From the NCBI RefSeq assembly GCF_013378445.1, contig NZ_JABXYK010000013.1, forward strand, positions 62,001 through 126,000: 64,000 nucleotides of DNA, in the 5' to 3' direction. The notes below the pieces were generated by a model. That model was given only the letters and a program-made list of their open reading frames with translations. It was not told where the DNA came from and made no database searches. How positions within the stretch are numbered: position 1 is the first letter of the stretch; each line of letters begins with the position of its first letter. Both the position numbers and the translations under genes were made by a program. Below, one piece after another: positions 27,880 through 36,652 of the stretch. This DNA is from Mycoplana rhizolycopersici. Lineage in GTDB: Bacteria; Pseudomonadota; Alphaproteobacteria; Rhizobiales; Rhizobiaceae.

Positions 27880-28530
27880 TTATTGGCCGATTTCCTTCAG
27901 CAGCGCATCGGTCGATATCTGGCGGCAATAGCCCTTGATCGCGCGAAGCGACGTCTCGTGCCGCTCCTCGGAGTAGGTGCCGCAGGCATCCGGCACCAGC
28001 GTCACCAGATAGCCGAGGTCGCAGGCGTCGCGGATGGCCGATTCCACGCACTGATCCGTCAGAAGGCCGCAAAGGACGAGCTGCTTCACGCCGAGATTGC
28101 GCAGGACATAGTCGATATGCGTGGAGACGAAGACACTGGACGAACTCTTGGGAAACACGATCTCGTCTTCGAGCGGTTCCAGTTCGTCGATGACCTTGCC
28201 GTCCCATGACCCCTTCGCCACGTTGAACCCGGTGATCTTGTAGTCCAGGCTGCGGTCGCGGCCGTCCTTTGTCAGGCTCTCGATGGTGGTGTGCAACACC
28301 TCGATGCCGGCCTTGCGAAAGCCGTGCAGCAGGCGCTGCATGTTCGGGATGGCAACCTCGCCGATGCGCTGGAAGTAGTAGCCGTACTTGCCGGCGATGT
28401 CGGCGTCGGAGACATCCTTGAACTCGCCCCCGTCGCGTCGGACCGAGAAATTCTGGACGTCGATGAAGAGGATCGCGGACGCAGCCGGATCGAGCGCAAC
28501 TTCGCGGGTGGTCAGGTGTTCAGCGGCCAT
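27880..28530 (-). CDS. Isochorismatase-fold cysteine hydrolase (amidase type), copy 2
   Basis: Cysteine hydrolase of 216 aa with triad D24 (FIDVQN), K128 (VFPKSSSS) and C161 (TDQCVES). It is a paralogue of the hydrolase at 22398: both share GRDRSL, an ELEP segment before the lysine and TDQCV. They differ in the loops around the lysine that line the active site, suggesting two different amide substrates or successive steps. The ATG overlaps the end of the N-formylglutamate amidohydrolase-like gene by 11 bases. A 130-base gap separates it from the binding-protein gene downstream. Confidence 0.9.
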   Translation of the reverse strand: MAAEHLTTREVALDPAASAILFIDVQNFSVRRDGGEFKDVSDADIAGKYGYYFQRIGEVAIPNMQRLLHGFRKAGIEVLHTTIESLTKDGRDRSLDYKITGFNVAKGSWDGKVIDELEPLEDEIVFPKSSSSVFVSTHIDYVLRNLGVKQLVLCGLLTDQCVESAIRDACDLGYLVTLVPDACGTYSEERHETSLRAIKGYCRQISTDALLKEIGQ

Positions 28531-29335
28531 CGGTCGTTTCCTTCAGCATGTCGGTAGCGCGGCGGAGCGGTTCGGCGAGCCTGTCGGCCCACTCCTGCTG
28601 TCCGCGGGCGTCCTTGATGAGATCATTGCGCACTTCGATGAGAACGTGCGGCAGACCGCGTTTCTCGCCATGGACAGGAATCGTATAGTCGGACCGGTCG
28701 TCTACGACGTAAGGCTCGTTGAGCCGGACGGAAGCATCCGGATTGGCCTCGGCAAACGCCTCGGCGAGATTCCTCGCAAAGCGCCCGTCGCGATTGTAGA
28801 GAAGCCCGAGTTCGAAATCCCGCACGGCGCCGGTCGAGCGCATGACCGGCGTGAAGCTGTGCACCGATACGAGCACCGTCGGGCGGCCGGCGGCCTGGCG
28901 CTCATCGAGAGCCGCCGTGATGGCATCGTGCAAGGGCTCGTGAATTTCGGAGTAACGACGAACACGGTCGCTCTCGGCAAGGTCCACATTGGCGGGCACC
29001 CTCGTGCCGTCACTGCGCAGCACGACGCAATCGTCAGCCTCGAAGGGCCGGTTACAATCGATCACAAGGCGGCTGTAGCGCTGGAGAACGAGGGCTGAGC
29101 CCAGGCGCTCCGAAAGCGCATGCGACAAGCCTTCGGCGCCGACGTCATAGGCGATATGCCGGTCCATCTCGTCGCTGGCCACGCCAAGGTCGCCCAGTAC
29201 GGAAGGCACCGCGCGCCCGGCATGCTCGCAGGTCAGGAAAATGGCAGAGTCGCCCGCAAGGTTGACCGTTTCGACAGGCTCGGGATCTCCGGCCAGCAGC
29301 AATTTCATCGTGTCGCGTTCCGCGATCCTCGGCAT
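28520..29335 (-). CDS. N-formylglutamate amidohydrolase family protein
   Basis: Zinc-type amidohydrolase of 271 aa related to HutG-type N-formylglutamate deformylases. Recognisable segments are LTCEHAGRAVP near the N-terminus, VIDCNRPF, SVHSFTP with a likely metal-binding histidine, and VLIEVRNDLI. The start may instead be the ATG at 29308, which fits MKLLLAGDP. No other histidine-degradation gene is present, so the substrate is probably another N-acyl amino acid. It is divergent from the RpiR regulator and followed at once by a cysteine hydrolase. Confidence 0.86.
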   Translation of the reverse strand: MPRIAERDTMKLLLAGDPEPVETVNLAGDSAIFLTCEHAGRAVPSVLGDLGVASDEMDRHIAYDVGAEGLSHALSERLGSALVLQRYSRLVIDCNRPFEADDCVVLRSDGTRVPANVDLAESDRVRRYSEIHEPLHDAITAALDERQAAGRPTVLVSVHSFTPVMRSTGAVRDFELGLLYNRDGRFARNLAEAFAEANPDASVRLNEPYVVDDRSDYTIPVHGEKRGLPHVLIEVRNDLIKDARGQQEWADRLAEPLRRATDMLKETTDGR

Positions 29336-29417
29336 GGAAACCCGATCTGTTCATGCTCCGGCGACATGGTTGCCGGTGCGGGATAGTATGGACGTCATCC
29401 AAGGAAATTTATCAATC

Positions 29418-29447
29418 ATAGTCAATCATATTTTTCTGTTTGACTAT
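29418..29447. promoter_or_regulatory. Inverted repeat, candidate RpiR operator
   Basis: ATAGTCAA (29418-29425) and TTGACTAT (29440-29447) are perfect inverted 8-base arms separated by 14 AT-rich bases. They lie between the divergent N-formylglutamate amidohydrolase-like gene and the RpiR regulator gene. An operator role is inferred from symmetry and position. Confidence 0.5.
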
Positions 29448-29493
29448 TTTTTTTCATGCCGCAATATCGATCGAAACTGGGGGAAAGCAACCG

Positions 29494-30393
29494 GTGAACC
29501 ATGTGAAATCATCGACGATCCGCGCGAGGATAAGGGATTCCGCGGCACAGCTGACGGCAAGCGAGCGCAAGATCGCGAATGCGATCCTCGCCGACTATCC
29601 GTTTACGGCGCTTGAGAGCATCCAGGAGCTTGCCACCAAGACGGGGGTGAGCGCGCCTTCCATTACCCGCTTCGTCAGCAAGATCGGTTGTGGCGGCTTT
29701 CAGGACCTGCAGCGCCAGCTCATTGCCGAGTTGAGGGAGGGGCAGCGCTCGCCTCTCGATCTCATGTCGAGCCAGAAGCCCGTCGGCCATTCGGAATTTC
29801 TGGCAGAGTACGTCGCGCGTCTTTCTGCCGTCATGCAGGAGATGACGGAGACCTTCTCGCAGGCGCAGTTCGACATCCTCGCCGCTCTGCTGGCGGATCC
29901 GTCCCGCAACATCTTCCTGCTGGGCGGCCGCGTCAGCGACAGCATTGCGTCCTTTCTGTCGATCCATCTCCGCCAGATCCGCAGCGGCATCTACCACATC
30001 TCCGACAATCCCGAATTCTGGCCCGAGCACGTCCTGCGGATGCGCAAGAAGGACGTCGTCCTTCTGTTCGATTTTCGCCGCTACCAGCCGAGCCTCTGCC
30101 GCCTCGCCGAAACGATCGCCGCCAATCGCGGCGCGACCATCGTCGTGGTGACCGACAAGTGGATGTCGCCTGCCGCGCGTAGCGCCGACCATATCGTGGC
30201 GCTGCCGATCGATGCCGGGACCGCATGGGACACCGTGGCCGCGGCGATAGCCCTCGTCGAGGCACTGATCGTGCGCGTGTCCGAGGCAGACTGGAGCGCC
30301 ACGCAGAAACGGATCAACGATTGGGACGGCATCCGTTTTTCGATGCCGGGATATGACCAGGACAGCATGAACGGGGAAATGGATGAAACGTGA
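29494..30393 (+). CDS. RpiR/MurR family transcriptional regulator
   Basis: Regulator of 299 aa with an N-terminal RpiR-type helix-turn-helix (IQELATKTGVSAPSITRFVS) and a C-terminal SIS domain (about residues 125-260, including FLLGGRVSDS) that usually senses a phosphosugar or related ligand. The chosen start is GTG at 29494, preceded by GGGGGA; an ATG at 29440 overlaps the inverted repeat and is less likely. The 3' end overlaps the glutamine-synthetase-like gene, so both are one transcript. It probably controls the divergent amidase genes too. Confidence 0.88.
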   Translation: MNHVKSSTIRARIRDSAAQLTASERKIANAILADYPFTALESIQELATKTGVSAPSITRFVSKIGCGGFQDLQRQLIAELREGQRSPLDLMSSQKPVGHSEFLAEYVARLSAVMQEMTETFSQAQFDILAALLADPSRNIFLLGGRVSDSIASFLSIHLRQIRSGIYHISDNPEFWPEHVLRMRKKDVVLLFDFRRYQPSLCRLAETIAANRGATIVVVTDKWMSPAARSADHIVALPIDAGTAWDTVAAAIALVEALIVRVSEADWSATQKRINDWDGIRFSMPGYDQDSMNGEMDET

Positions 30394-31696
30394 GGAAATG
30401 ATGGTCGCATGCTGCGGCGACCTTTCGGGCATGGTCCGCGGCAAGGCCTTTCCGTTGGATCAATTTGAAAAGCGCCTGAAGCGGGGTGTCGGCTGGACGC
30501 CGACCAATGTGCAGATCACCTGCTTCGATGCCATCGCCGACAGCCCCTTCGGCTCGCTTGGCGATCTCGTGCTGATCCCGGATGCTGCCACGCGCGTAAG
30601 CATCGAGAGCGAAGACGACGCGCCTAACGAAAACTTCGTCCTCGGAAACATCCGCTACACCGACGGACGACCCTGGGAATTCTGCACCCGCTCGATTCTC
30701 GAATCCGCCCTCGAAAGGCTTGAGCGCGTTGGCGGCGTCACCCTGCTCGGTGCCTTCGAGCACGAATTCCAGCTGAAGCACCTGACGTCCGAAGTGGGCG
30801 GAGCCTTCACGCTGGGCGGCTTCCAGCGGGAGCGCCACTTCTGCGAAGCCATCGTCGCCGCCATGCGCGACGCCGGTGTCACGCCGGACACGATCCTGAA
30901 GGAGTTCGGCAGCGGTCAGTTCGAAGTCACCATGGGTCCGCAGAAGGGCGTCACAATCGCGGACCATTCGCTGATAACACGCGAACTGGTCGGCCTTGTC
31001 GCCCGGGAACTGGGCTATGACCCGACCTTCACGCCGATCCGCGATCCCGCAGGCGTCGGCAACGGCGTCCATGTGCATCTGAGCATGTTGGACGCCTCCG
31101 GCAATCCGGCGACCTACGATCCGCAGGGCAAGCATGACCTGTCGGAGCTGGCGGGAAAATTCGTTGCCGGCGTCCTGAAGTACCTGGATTCGATCATCGC
31201 CATCACGGCGCCGAGCGTCGTCTCCTATCTCCGCCTGACGCCGCATCGATGGAGTGCCGCCTTCAACAATCTCGGCTTCCGCGACCGCGAGGCCTCGGTG
31301 CGAATTTGCCCGGTCTCGGACATGAGCGACATTGCCAAGGCAGCCCAGTTCAACTTCGAGTTCCGTGCGGCCGATGCCGCCGCCAATCCGCACCTTGCGC
31401 TTGCCGCGATCGTCCATGCAGGCGTTCAGGGCATCGAGGAAGGCCTCGAAGTGCCCGAAGCGACCCAGGAGGACCTGTCGCTGCTCGGGCCGGATGCGCT
31501 TGCCGCCCGCGGATACGTCCGGCTGCCGCAGTCGCTCGAGAACGCGCTGGCCTGCTTCCGGAACAATGCGACCGTCTGCAGCTGGTTTCCGGAGGGTTTT
31601 GCCGACGTCTACGTCAAGCACAAGCAAGGCGAGATCGCCCACTTGGCAGGAAAGACGCAGGCCGAAATGTGTACAGCCTACGAAGCGATCTACTGA
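30383..31696 (+). CDS. Glutamine synthetase family protein (glutamate-amine ligase type)
   Basis: ATP-dependent ligase of 437 aa related to glutamine synthetase and gamma-glutamylpolyamine synthetases. Conserved sites seen are the metal-binding pair in FEHEFQ (E126, E128), GQFEVTMG (178-185), GNGVHVHLSM (227-236) and FRDREASVRICP (299-310). The N-terminal beta-grasp part is short and the usual ammonia-site loop is not obvious. An amine or amino acid other than ammonia may therefore be the acceptor, as in PuuA. It is co-transcribed with the RpiR regulator and converges with the PuuB-like oxidase gene. Confidence 0.88.
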   Translation: MKREEMMVACCGDLSGMVRGKAFPLDQFEKRLKRGVGWTPTNVQITCFDAIADSPFGSLGDLVLIPDAATRVSIESEDDAPNENFVLGNIRYTDGRPWEFCTRSILESALERLERVGGVTLLGAFEHEFQLKHLTSEVGGAFTLGGFQRERHFCEAIVAAMRDAGVTPDTILKEFGSGQFEVTMGPQKGVTIADHSLITRELVGLVARELGYDPTFTPIRDPAGVGNGVHVHLSMLDASGNPATYDPQGKHDLSELAGKFVAGVLKYLDSIIAITAPSVVSYLRLTPHRWSAAFNNLGFRDREASVRICPVSDMSDIAKAAQFNFEFRAADAAANPHLALAAIVHAGVQGIEEGLEVPEATQEDLSLLGPDALAARGYVRLPQSLENALACFRNNATVCSWFPEGFADVYVKHKQGEIAHLAGKTQAEMCTAYEAIY

Positions 31697-31771
31697 GCTT
31701 AGGACAACAAGACATCCGCCCGAGTGGGCGGCTGTCTGTCCCTATGCCCCTGGACGACCGTCGCCCGACGC

Positions 31772-33058
31772 CTACTCCCGATCCTGGAAGCGGTTCCAGG
31801 CGTGCATGCGGTTTGCGACCTGTGTTGCGATCGGATGAAAGGGAACCGGTTTCATGCCGGTCACGGGGAGGGGCATCTGCGCGTCCGTCCGCCGTCCCGC
31901 AGCCCATCTTCCCAACTCCTGTCCCAGAGACATGGACAGTGCGACGCCTCGCCCGGAATAGATGCCGCCGAAGACCAGACCCGGCGCAAGCCGGTAGAGG
32001 CGCGGCTGCCGATCTGGCACAACGGCGAACGTGCCATGCCAGTACTCGCTCATCCGAGGCTCGCCGCCAAAGGCGGAGAAAGCCTTGCCGAGCATTCGCG
32101 ACACCTTGGCAAGGCCGCGGTCGGCTTCGTTGTGCCAGAACGTATGGGTGCCACCACTCACAAGCCGGTTGTCGCAGTCATAGTGGAAATAGCGCAGATC
32201 GTTGCGCATGTCGGAGACGGCCGGATTGCCGACGAGGATCTTTGCCCGCACGTCCTCCGGCAGGGGATCGGTGGCGGCCTGAAACACCTTGAACGGGATC
32301 AAGGTGCGCTTCAGGCCGGGCCATATGTCACCGGTGAGCGCATTGGTGGCAAGTATGACTTCCCGTGCCGTCACGCTGCCCTTTGCCGTGCGCACGCGCC
32401 ATCCCGACGCCGCCTTCTCGATCCTGGTCGCCCTGGAGTTTTCGAAGATCGACACACCTTCGCGTGTCAGCGCGTCGGCCAGCCCGATCGTCATCGCGAA
32501 GGGATTGATGTGGCCGGAATTGTGGACGATCCAGCCGCCGAGATAGGGGCTGCCGATGCGCGCCGAAATCTCTTCCCGGTCAAGCCACGAGACATTGGCA
32601 CCGAAGGCCTTCCACTCGTCATGAAACTTTCGGGCGCGGGCAAGTGTCGTCTCGGTGTGGGCGGGCTGGATCCAGCCCTCCTGCACCTGGTGGGCATCGA
32701 TGCCGAAGCGCTGCATCAGGCCGAAGGCGACGCCGGCCGAATCCGCCACCATGCGGTTGAACCGTTCGCCGATCGAGCGGCCTAATGCAGTTTCGAACTC
32801 GGAAGGGGACGCCTTGGAATGATGGGAGATGACGAGACCGTTGTTGCGTCCCGATGCCGCCGAGCCGATCTCGTTTCCTTCCAGGAGAACGACGTCGACA
32901 CCGCTGTCGCGCGCGCCGAGTGCTGCCGCAAGTCCCGTGAAGCCGCCGCCGACGACAAGAACATCCGTAAGATGGTCGCCCTGGAGTTCCTGTGACGCAG
33001 GACGCACTTTTGCCGTCTTGCGCCACAGGTGCGGCGTCTTCCAGTCCACCTCAAACAT
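31772..33058 (-). CDS. FAD-dependent amine/amino acid oxidoreductase (DAO family, PuuB-like)
   Basis: Flavoprotein of 428 aa with the FAD-binding VVGGGFTGLAAA (about 35-46) and family segments GSAASGRNNG, GHINPF and LRYFHYD. The closest recognised types are gamma-glutamylputrescine oxidase (PuuB) and other DAO-fold amine or secondary amino acid oxidases. It is the last gene of the third Liv-type importer operon; its ATG overlaps the LivF-like stop by 8 bases, so it probably oxidises the imported compound. It has a clear paralogue at 62259. Confidence 0.9.
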   Translation of the reverse strand: MFEVDWKTPHLWRKTAKVRPASQELQGDHLTDVLVVGGGFTGLAAALGARDSGVDVVLLEGNEIGSAASGRNNGLVISHHSKASPSEFETALGRSIGERFNRMVADSAGVAFGLMQRFGIDAHQVQEGWIQPAHTETTLARARKFHDEWKAFGANVSWLDREEISARIGSPYLGGWIVHNSGHINPFAMTIGLADALTREGVSIFENSRATRIEKAASGWRVRTAKGSVTAREVILATNALTGDIWPGLKRTLIPFKVFQAATDPLPEDVRAKILVGNPAVSDMRNDLRYFHYDCDNRLVSGGTHTFWHNEADRGLAKVSRMLGKAFSAFGGEPRMSEYWHGTFAVVPDRQPRLYRLAPGLVFGGIYSGRGVALSMSLGQELGRWAAGRRTDAQMPLPVTGMKPVPFHPIATQVANRMHAWNRFQDRE

Positions 33059-33800
33059 GAAGGACTTCCTCGGTAGCGCTACCGAGATAGTGGTCGCTGA
33101 GGGCGGAATGCTGGGCGATTTCCTGCGCCGGTCCGTGGACCCTGACCCGTCCTGTGTTCAGCAGGTAGGCGTAGTCGCCGCATTCCAGCGCCAGCTGGAC
33201 GTTCTGCTCGACGAGCAGGATGGAGATCCCGGTCTGGGAGAGATCCAGAATGATCCGGAAGATCTGGTGGATGATCTTCGGGGCGAGGCCCAGCGACGGC
33301 TCGTCGAGCATCAGCAGTTTCGGTTCCGCCATGAGCGCGCGGCCGATCGCCAGCATTTGCTGCTGACCACCGGACATGCGGCTCGCCATCCCGTTGCGCC
33401 GTTCCTTGAGCACCGGGAACAGGTCGAACACATCAGAGCGGAGCGCTTCGAAGCTCTTTCCGGCGCGGCCGATGTGGGCCGCGACGAGGTTTTCCTCGAC
33501 CGTCAAACGCTGGAAGATCCGGCGACCCTCCGGGCAATGCACGAGCCCCATCCGCACGACCTGTTCGGGCTTTGCGCCGGTGATGTCCTTGCCGTCGAAT
33601 AAGATGCTTCCCGTCGTCGCCCGAGCGACGCCGGAGATCGAGTTCAGGAGTGTCGTCTTTCCCGCGCCGTTCGGACCGAGGATGACGACGATTTCCTGGT
33701 TGTCGACCTCGAGGTCGATACCTTCAAGAACGCTGACGCGCCCGTATCCCGAGCTTAGCCCTGCGATCTTGAGCAGCGGCGCGGATTTCGTCGATGTCAT
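33051..33800 (-). CDS. Liv-type ABC transporter ATP-binding protein (LivF-like)
   Basis: ATPase subunit of 249 aa with Walker A GPNGAGKTT (42-50), signature MSGGQQQ and Walker B LLMLDEP. The ATG at 33800 is preceded by GGGGA and gives a normal N-terminus. The gene begins inside the 3' end of the LivG-like gene, a 77-base overlap in different frames. The last codons contain an 18-base perfect palindrome (33069-33086). Confidence 0.92.
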   Translation of the reverse strand: MTSTKSAPLLKIAGLSSGYGRVSVLEGIDLEVDNQEIVVILGPNGAGKTTLLNSISGVARATTGSILFDGKDITGAKPEQVVRMGLVHCPEGRRIFQRLTVEENLVAAHIGRAGKSFEALRSDVFDLFPVLKERRNGMASRMSGGQQQMLAIGRALMAEPKLLMLDEPSLGLAPKIIHQIFRIILDLSQTGISILLVEQNVQLALECGDYAYLLNTGRVRVHGPAQEIAQHSALSDHYLGSATEEVLHV

Positions 33801-34554
33801 TGGCTGTCCCCAGATAGGCAAGTTGCACGTCGGGATTCGCCTGCACCTCGGCGGGCGTGCCCTGGAAGAGAAGTTTGCCGTGATGCATGACCACGATGCG
33901 ATCGCAGAGCGTCATCACGAGATCCATGTCGTGCTCGACGATAATCATGATGCGAGCGGGCGAGCGCAGCTCGGCGAGCTTGGCCGTCAGTTCCGCGGTC
34001 TCGTGGTGATTGAGGCCGGCCGCCGGCTCGTCCAGCAACAGCACTCGCGGATTCATGACCAGCGCACGCGCAATCTCGAGCATGCGCTGGCGGCCGTAGG
34101 GCAGGCTGCCGGCTTCGGCCGTGGCGTAACCTTGCAGATTGAAAAACCGCAGTATCTCCATGCAGGCTTCGCGTCTGCGCTCGCGCTGGCTCCGGCTGAA
34201 GGGCGGCCACAGCACTTCCCGCCACGTCGCCCCGACTTCCGTCGGATAATAACACACCTCGAGGTTCTCCAGCGCCGTCATCTGGTCGAACAGGCGGATG
34301 TTCTGGTAGGTGCGGGCGATTCCCGAATTGGCAATTTCGTACTTCTTCAGGCTCTGCATCTGCCTGCCATCGAGAACGATCGCGCCTGACGATACGGTAT
34401 ACGATCCGGCCGTCATGTTGATCAGGGTCGACTTTCCCGCACCGTTCGGCCCGATGATGCCGTGGATCAGTCCGGGCACGAACTCTGTGGAGACGTCGTC
34501 GATCGCGACGTTGCTGCCATACTGCTTGCGGATATTCTGGAAGATGAGCGTCAT
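33724..34554 (-). CDS. Liv-type ABC transporter ATP-binding protein (LivG-like)
   Basis: ATPase subunit of 276 aa with Walker A GPNGAGKST (35-43), signature LPYGRQRML and Walker B VLLLDEPAAGLNH. After the usual C-terminal end LAYLG the frame continues for about 29 residues rich in Ala, Arg and Asp, running into the next gene. The ATG overlaps the LivM-like stop by 4 bases. Confidence 0.92.
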   Translation of the reverse strand: MTLIFQNIRKQYGSNVAIDDVSTEFVPGLIHGIIGPNGAGKSTLINMTAGSYTVSSGAIVLDGRQMQSLKKYEIANSGIARTYQNIRLFDQMTALENLEVCYYPTEVGATWREVLWPPFSRSQRERRREACMEILRFFNLQGYATAEAGSLPYGRQRMLEIARALVMNPRVLLLDEPAAGLNHHETAELTAKLAELRSPARIMIIVEHDMDLVMTLCDRIVVMHHGKLLFQGTPAEVQANPDVQLAYLGTANDIDEIRAAAQDRRAKLGIRARQRS

Positions 34555-35546
34555 TTTCCGAACAGCCCCCGAATGAGTTTATCCGGTCCGAAGCTGCGCG
34601 GCACGATGCCGGCCGGACGAATGATGATGAGAACGATCATGAGCAGGCCGAGGAAGAGAATGCGCCATTCGGCGAACTCGCGCAGGACTTCCGGCAGGAG
34701 GATCAGGATCGCGGCACCCGCAACGATGCCAAGGATATTGCCGATACCGCCGATGACGATCATCAGAACGATCAGCACCGACTCCTGCAGCGTGAAGCTT
34801 TCCGGGCTGACGAAGCGTTGCGAGGCGGCGAAGATGACGCCCGCGATGGAGCCGATGCTGGCAGAGGTCGCAAATGCAGCCAGTTTGGCATTGGTCGTGT
34901 TGATGCCAATGCCGCGCGCGGCATCCTGGTCTTCCCGGATGGCGGCCCATGCCTTGCCGAGGATCGATTGCTCCATGCGCCAGACCAGAACGGCGACGGT
35001 GAAGACGATCACCAGCAGCAGGAAATAGATCTCGACCGGACGGGCGAACTCGATTCCGAACACCGATGCCTTGTCGAGGCGGGCGATGCCCTGCGGGCCG
35101 CCGGTGAGCCAGTCGACGTTGTTCATCATGATGCGGATGATCTCGCCAAAGCCGAGGGTGACGATCGCCAGATAGTCTCCCCTGAGCTTCAAGACGGGAA
35201 TGCCGAGCAATATGCCGGTCAGCATGCCGAGAAAGGCCGCGATCAGGAGGATCAGCAGGAAGGGAAGGTGGAGATCGAACTGCGGGCTTGCGAGCAGCGC
35301 GTAGGTATAGGCGCCGACTGCGTAGAAGGCCACGAAGCCGAGATCGAGAAGACCTGCATAGCCGATGACGATATTGAGGCCGATGCCGAGCAGGATGTAG
35401 ATCAGCAGGCCGTTGATGACCCGGATATGATAGTTCGGCAGGAACGGCGTGGCGACGAGGAGGGCAATCGCAAGCGCAAACACGAGGAACGGGATGATCC
35501 TGCGCGTCCGCGGCGCGGCTGCTGCGGGAGTGTCGGCGGCGGACAT
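34551..35546 (-). CDS. Liv-type ABC transporter permease (LivM-like)
   Basis: Membrane permease of 331 aa with the conserved GYAGLLDLGFVAFYAVGAY and docking loop AIREDQDAARGIGINTTN. Its ATG shares one base with the LivH-like stop (TGATG) and its own stop overlaps the LivG-like start, so the four membrane and ATPase genes are tightly coupled. Confidence 0.93.
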   Translation of the reverse strand: MSAADTPAAAAPRTRRIIPFLVFALAIALLVATPFLPNYHIRVINGLLIYILLGIGLNIVIGYAGLLDLGFVAFYAVGAYTYALLASPQFDLHLPFLLILLIAAFLGMLTGILLGIPVLKLRGDYLAIVTLGFGEIIRIMMNNVDWLTGGPQGIARLDKASVFGIEFARPVEIYFLLLVIVFTVAVLVWRMEQSILGKAWAAIREDQDAARGIGINTTNAKLAAFATSASIGSIAGVIFAASQRFVSPESFTLQESVLIVLMIVIGGIGNILGIVAGAAILILLPEVLREFAEWRILFLGLLMIVLIIIRPAGIVPRSFGPDKLIRGLFGK

Positions 35547-36496
35547 CAGAATTCCCTCTTGTAGACCATGCTCTCCTCCGAAACCGGTTCCCCGAGGATG
35601 CCGGCCGGACGCATGAGCAGAACGAGGATGAGAATGGCGAACGAAAGCACGTCACGGTATTCGGTGCCGAGGACACCGCCGGAGACGACGGGCAGAAGCG
35701 CCGTCCCGCCAACCTCGACGAAAGCGAGGATATAGGCACCGAGCATGGCGCCGGGGATCGAGCCGATGCCGCCGAGGATCGCTGCGGTAAACGCCTTCAG
35801 GCCAATCACCGCGCCCATGGTCGGCGACATGATCCCGTAATAGCTCGCATACAGGATGCCGCCGGCCGCACCCAGCAGGGGGCCGGAAAAGAATACCATC
35901 GAGATCGCCATATTGACGTTGATGCCGAGCAGCTGCGCGGTTGGCCGGCTCTCGGAGACGGCGCGCACGATGATGCCCATGCGGCTGCGATTGACGAGCA
36001 TGTAGAGGCCGAACATCAGGATGAATGCGGCGATCAGAATTCCGATCTGCACCAGCGTGACCGTGCCGCCGAAGACGTCGAAGCGGGTCGTCGGGAAGAA
36101 GCTCGGAAAGCCCACCGGCTGCGGTCCGGCCAAGATCTGCACGCCGGTGACGAGCGAAAGCGAAACGCCGAGCGACGAAAGCATCGGCGCGAGCCGTGTC
36201 GAGTTGCGTAGCGGCTTGTATGCGAGCCTCTCGATGCCGACGCCGACAAAGCCGACGGCAACGATGGCGCCGAAAAATACCAGCGTCAGGCCGATGGCGC
36301 CGACGGCGCCGATATCTCCGACCACGAGGGTCAGCGCGAGAAAGGCGGCATAGGCGCCGAGCATGAACATTTCGCCGTGGGCGAAGTTGATCATGCGCAG
36401 CACACCATAGACCATGGTGTAGCCGAGGGCGATCAAGGCGTAGATCGAGCCGATCGTGAGAGCGTTGACCGTCTGTTGGATTATGGTTCCCAGCAT
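35546..36496 (-). CDS. Liv-type ABC transporter permease (LivH-like)
   Basis: Membrane permease of 316 aa. The ATG at 36496 follows AGGAC and gives the usual start (NALTIGSIYALIALGYTMVY); a start at 36577 would add 27 charged residues and is rejected. The docking loop is VRAVSESRPTAQLLGIN. A 156-base gap with a hairpin separates it from the binding-protein gene. Confidence 0.92.
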   Translation of the reverse strand: MLGTIIQQTVNALTIGSIYALIALGYTMVYGVLRMINFAHGEMFMLGAYAAFLALTLVVGDIGAVGAIGLTLVFFGAIVAVGFVGVGIERLAYKPLRNSTRLAPMLSSLGVSLSLVTGVQILAGPQPVGFPSFFPTTRFDVFGGTVTLVQIGILIAAFILMFGLYMLVNRSRMGIIVRAVSESRPTAQLLGINVNMAISMVFFSGPLLGAAGGILYASYYGIMSPTMGAVIGLKAFTAAILGGIGSIPGAMLGAYILAFVEVGGTALLPVVSGGVLGTEYRDVLSFAILILVLLMRPAGILGEPVSEESMVYKREF

Positions 36497-36615
36497 GGGT
36501 GTCCTGTCCGAGGTATCCGGCTGCCGACGCATTTCGCGGCGCGGGACGAGGATAGGAATGTGCGACCAGCACGCCATCTATTTGGCGGCAGCGCCAGTCG
36601 CACGACGACAGTATC

Positions 36616-36633
36616 GGCCGGATAGCTCCGGCC
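36616..36633. repeat. Intergenic hairpin between binding-protein and permease genes
   Basis: GGCCGGA (36616-36622), loop TAGC, TCCGGCC (36627-36633) form a perfect 7-bp stem just downstream of the binding-protein stop on the minus strand. No T-run follows. It probably protects the upstream message or lowers readthrough into the permease genes. Confidence 0.55.
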
Positions 36634-36652
36634 TATGCACTCCTGACGCGGC

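Noticed and set aside
28520-29335. Histidine utilisation (HutG) assignment
   Set aside because: No hutH, hutU, hutI or hutF gene is present; only family membership can be supported.
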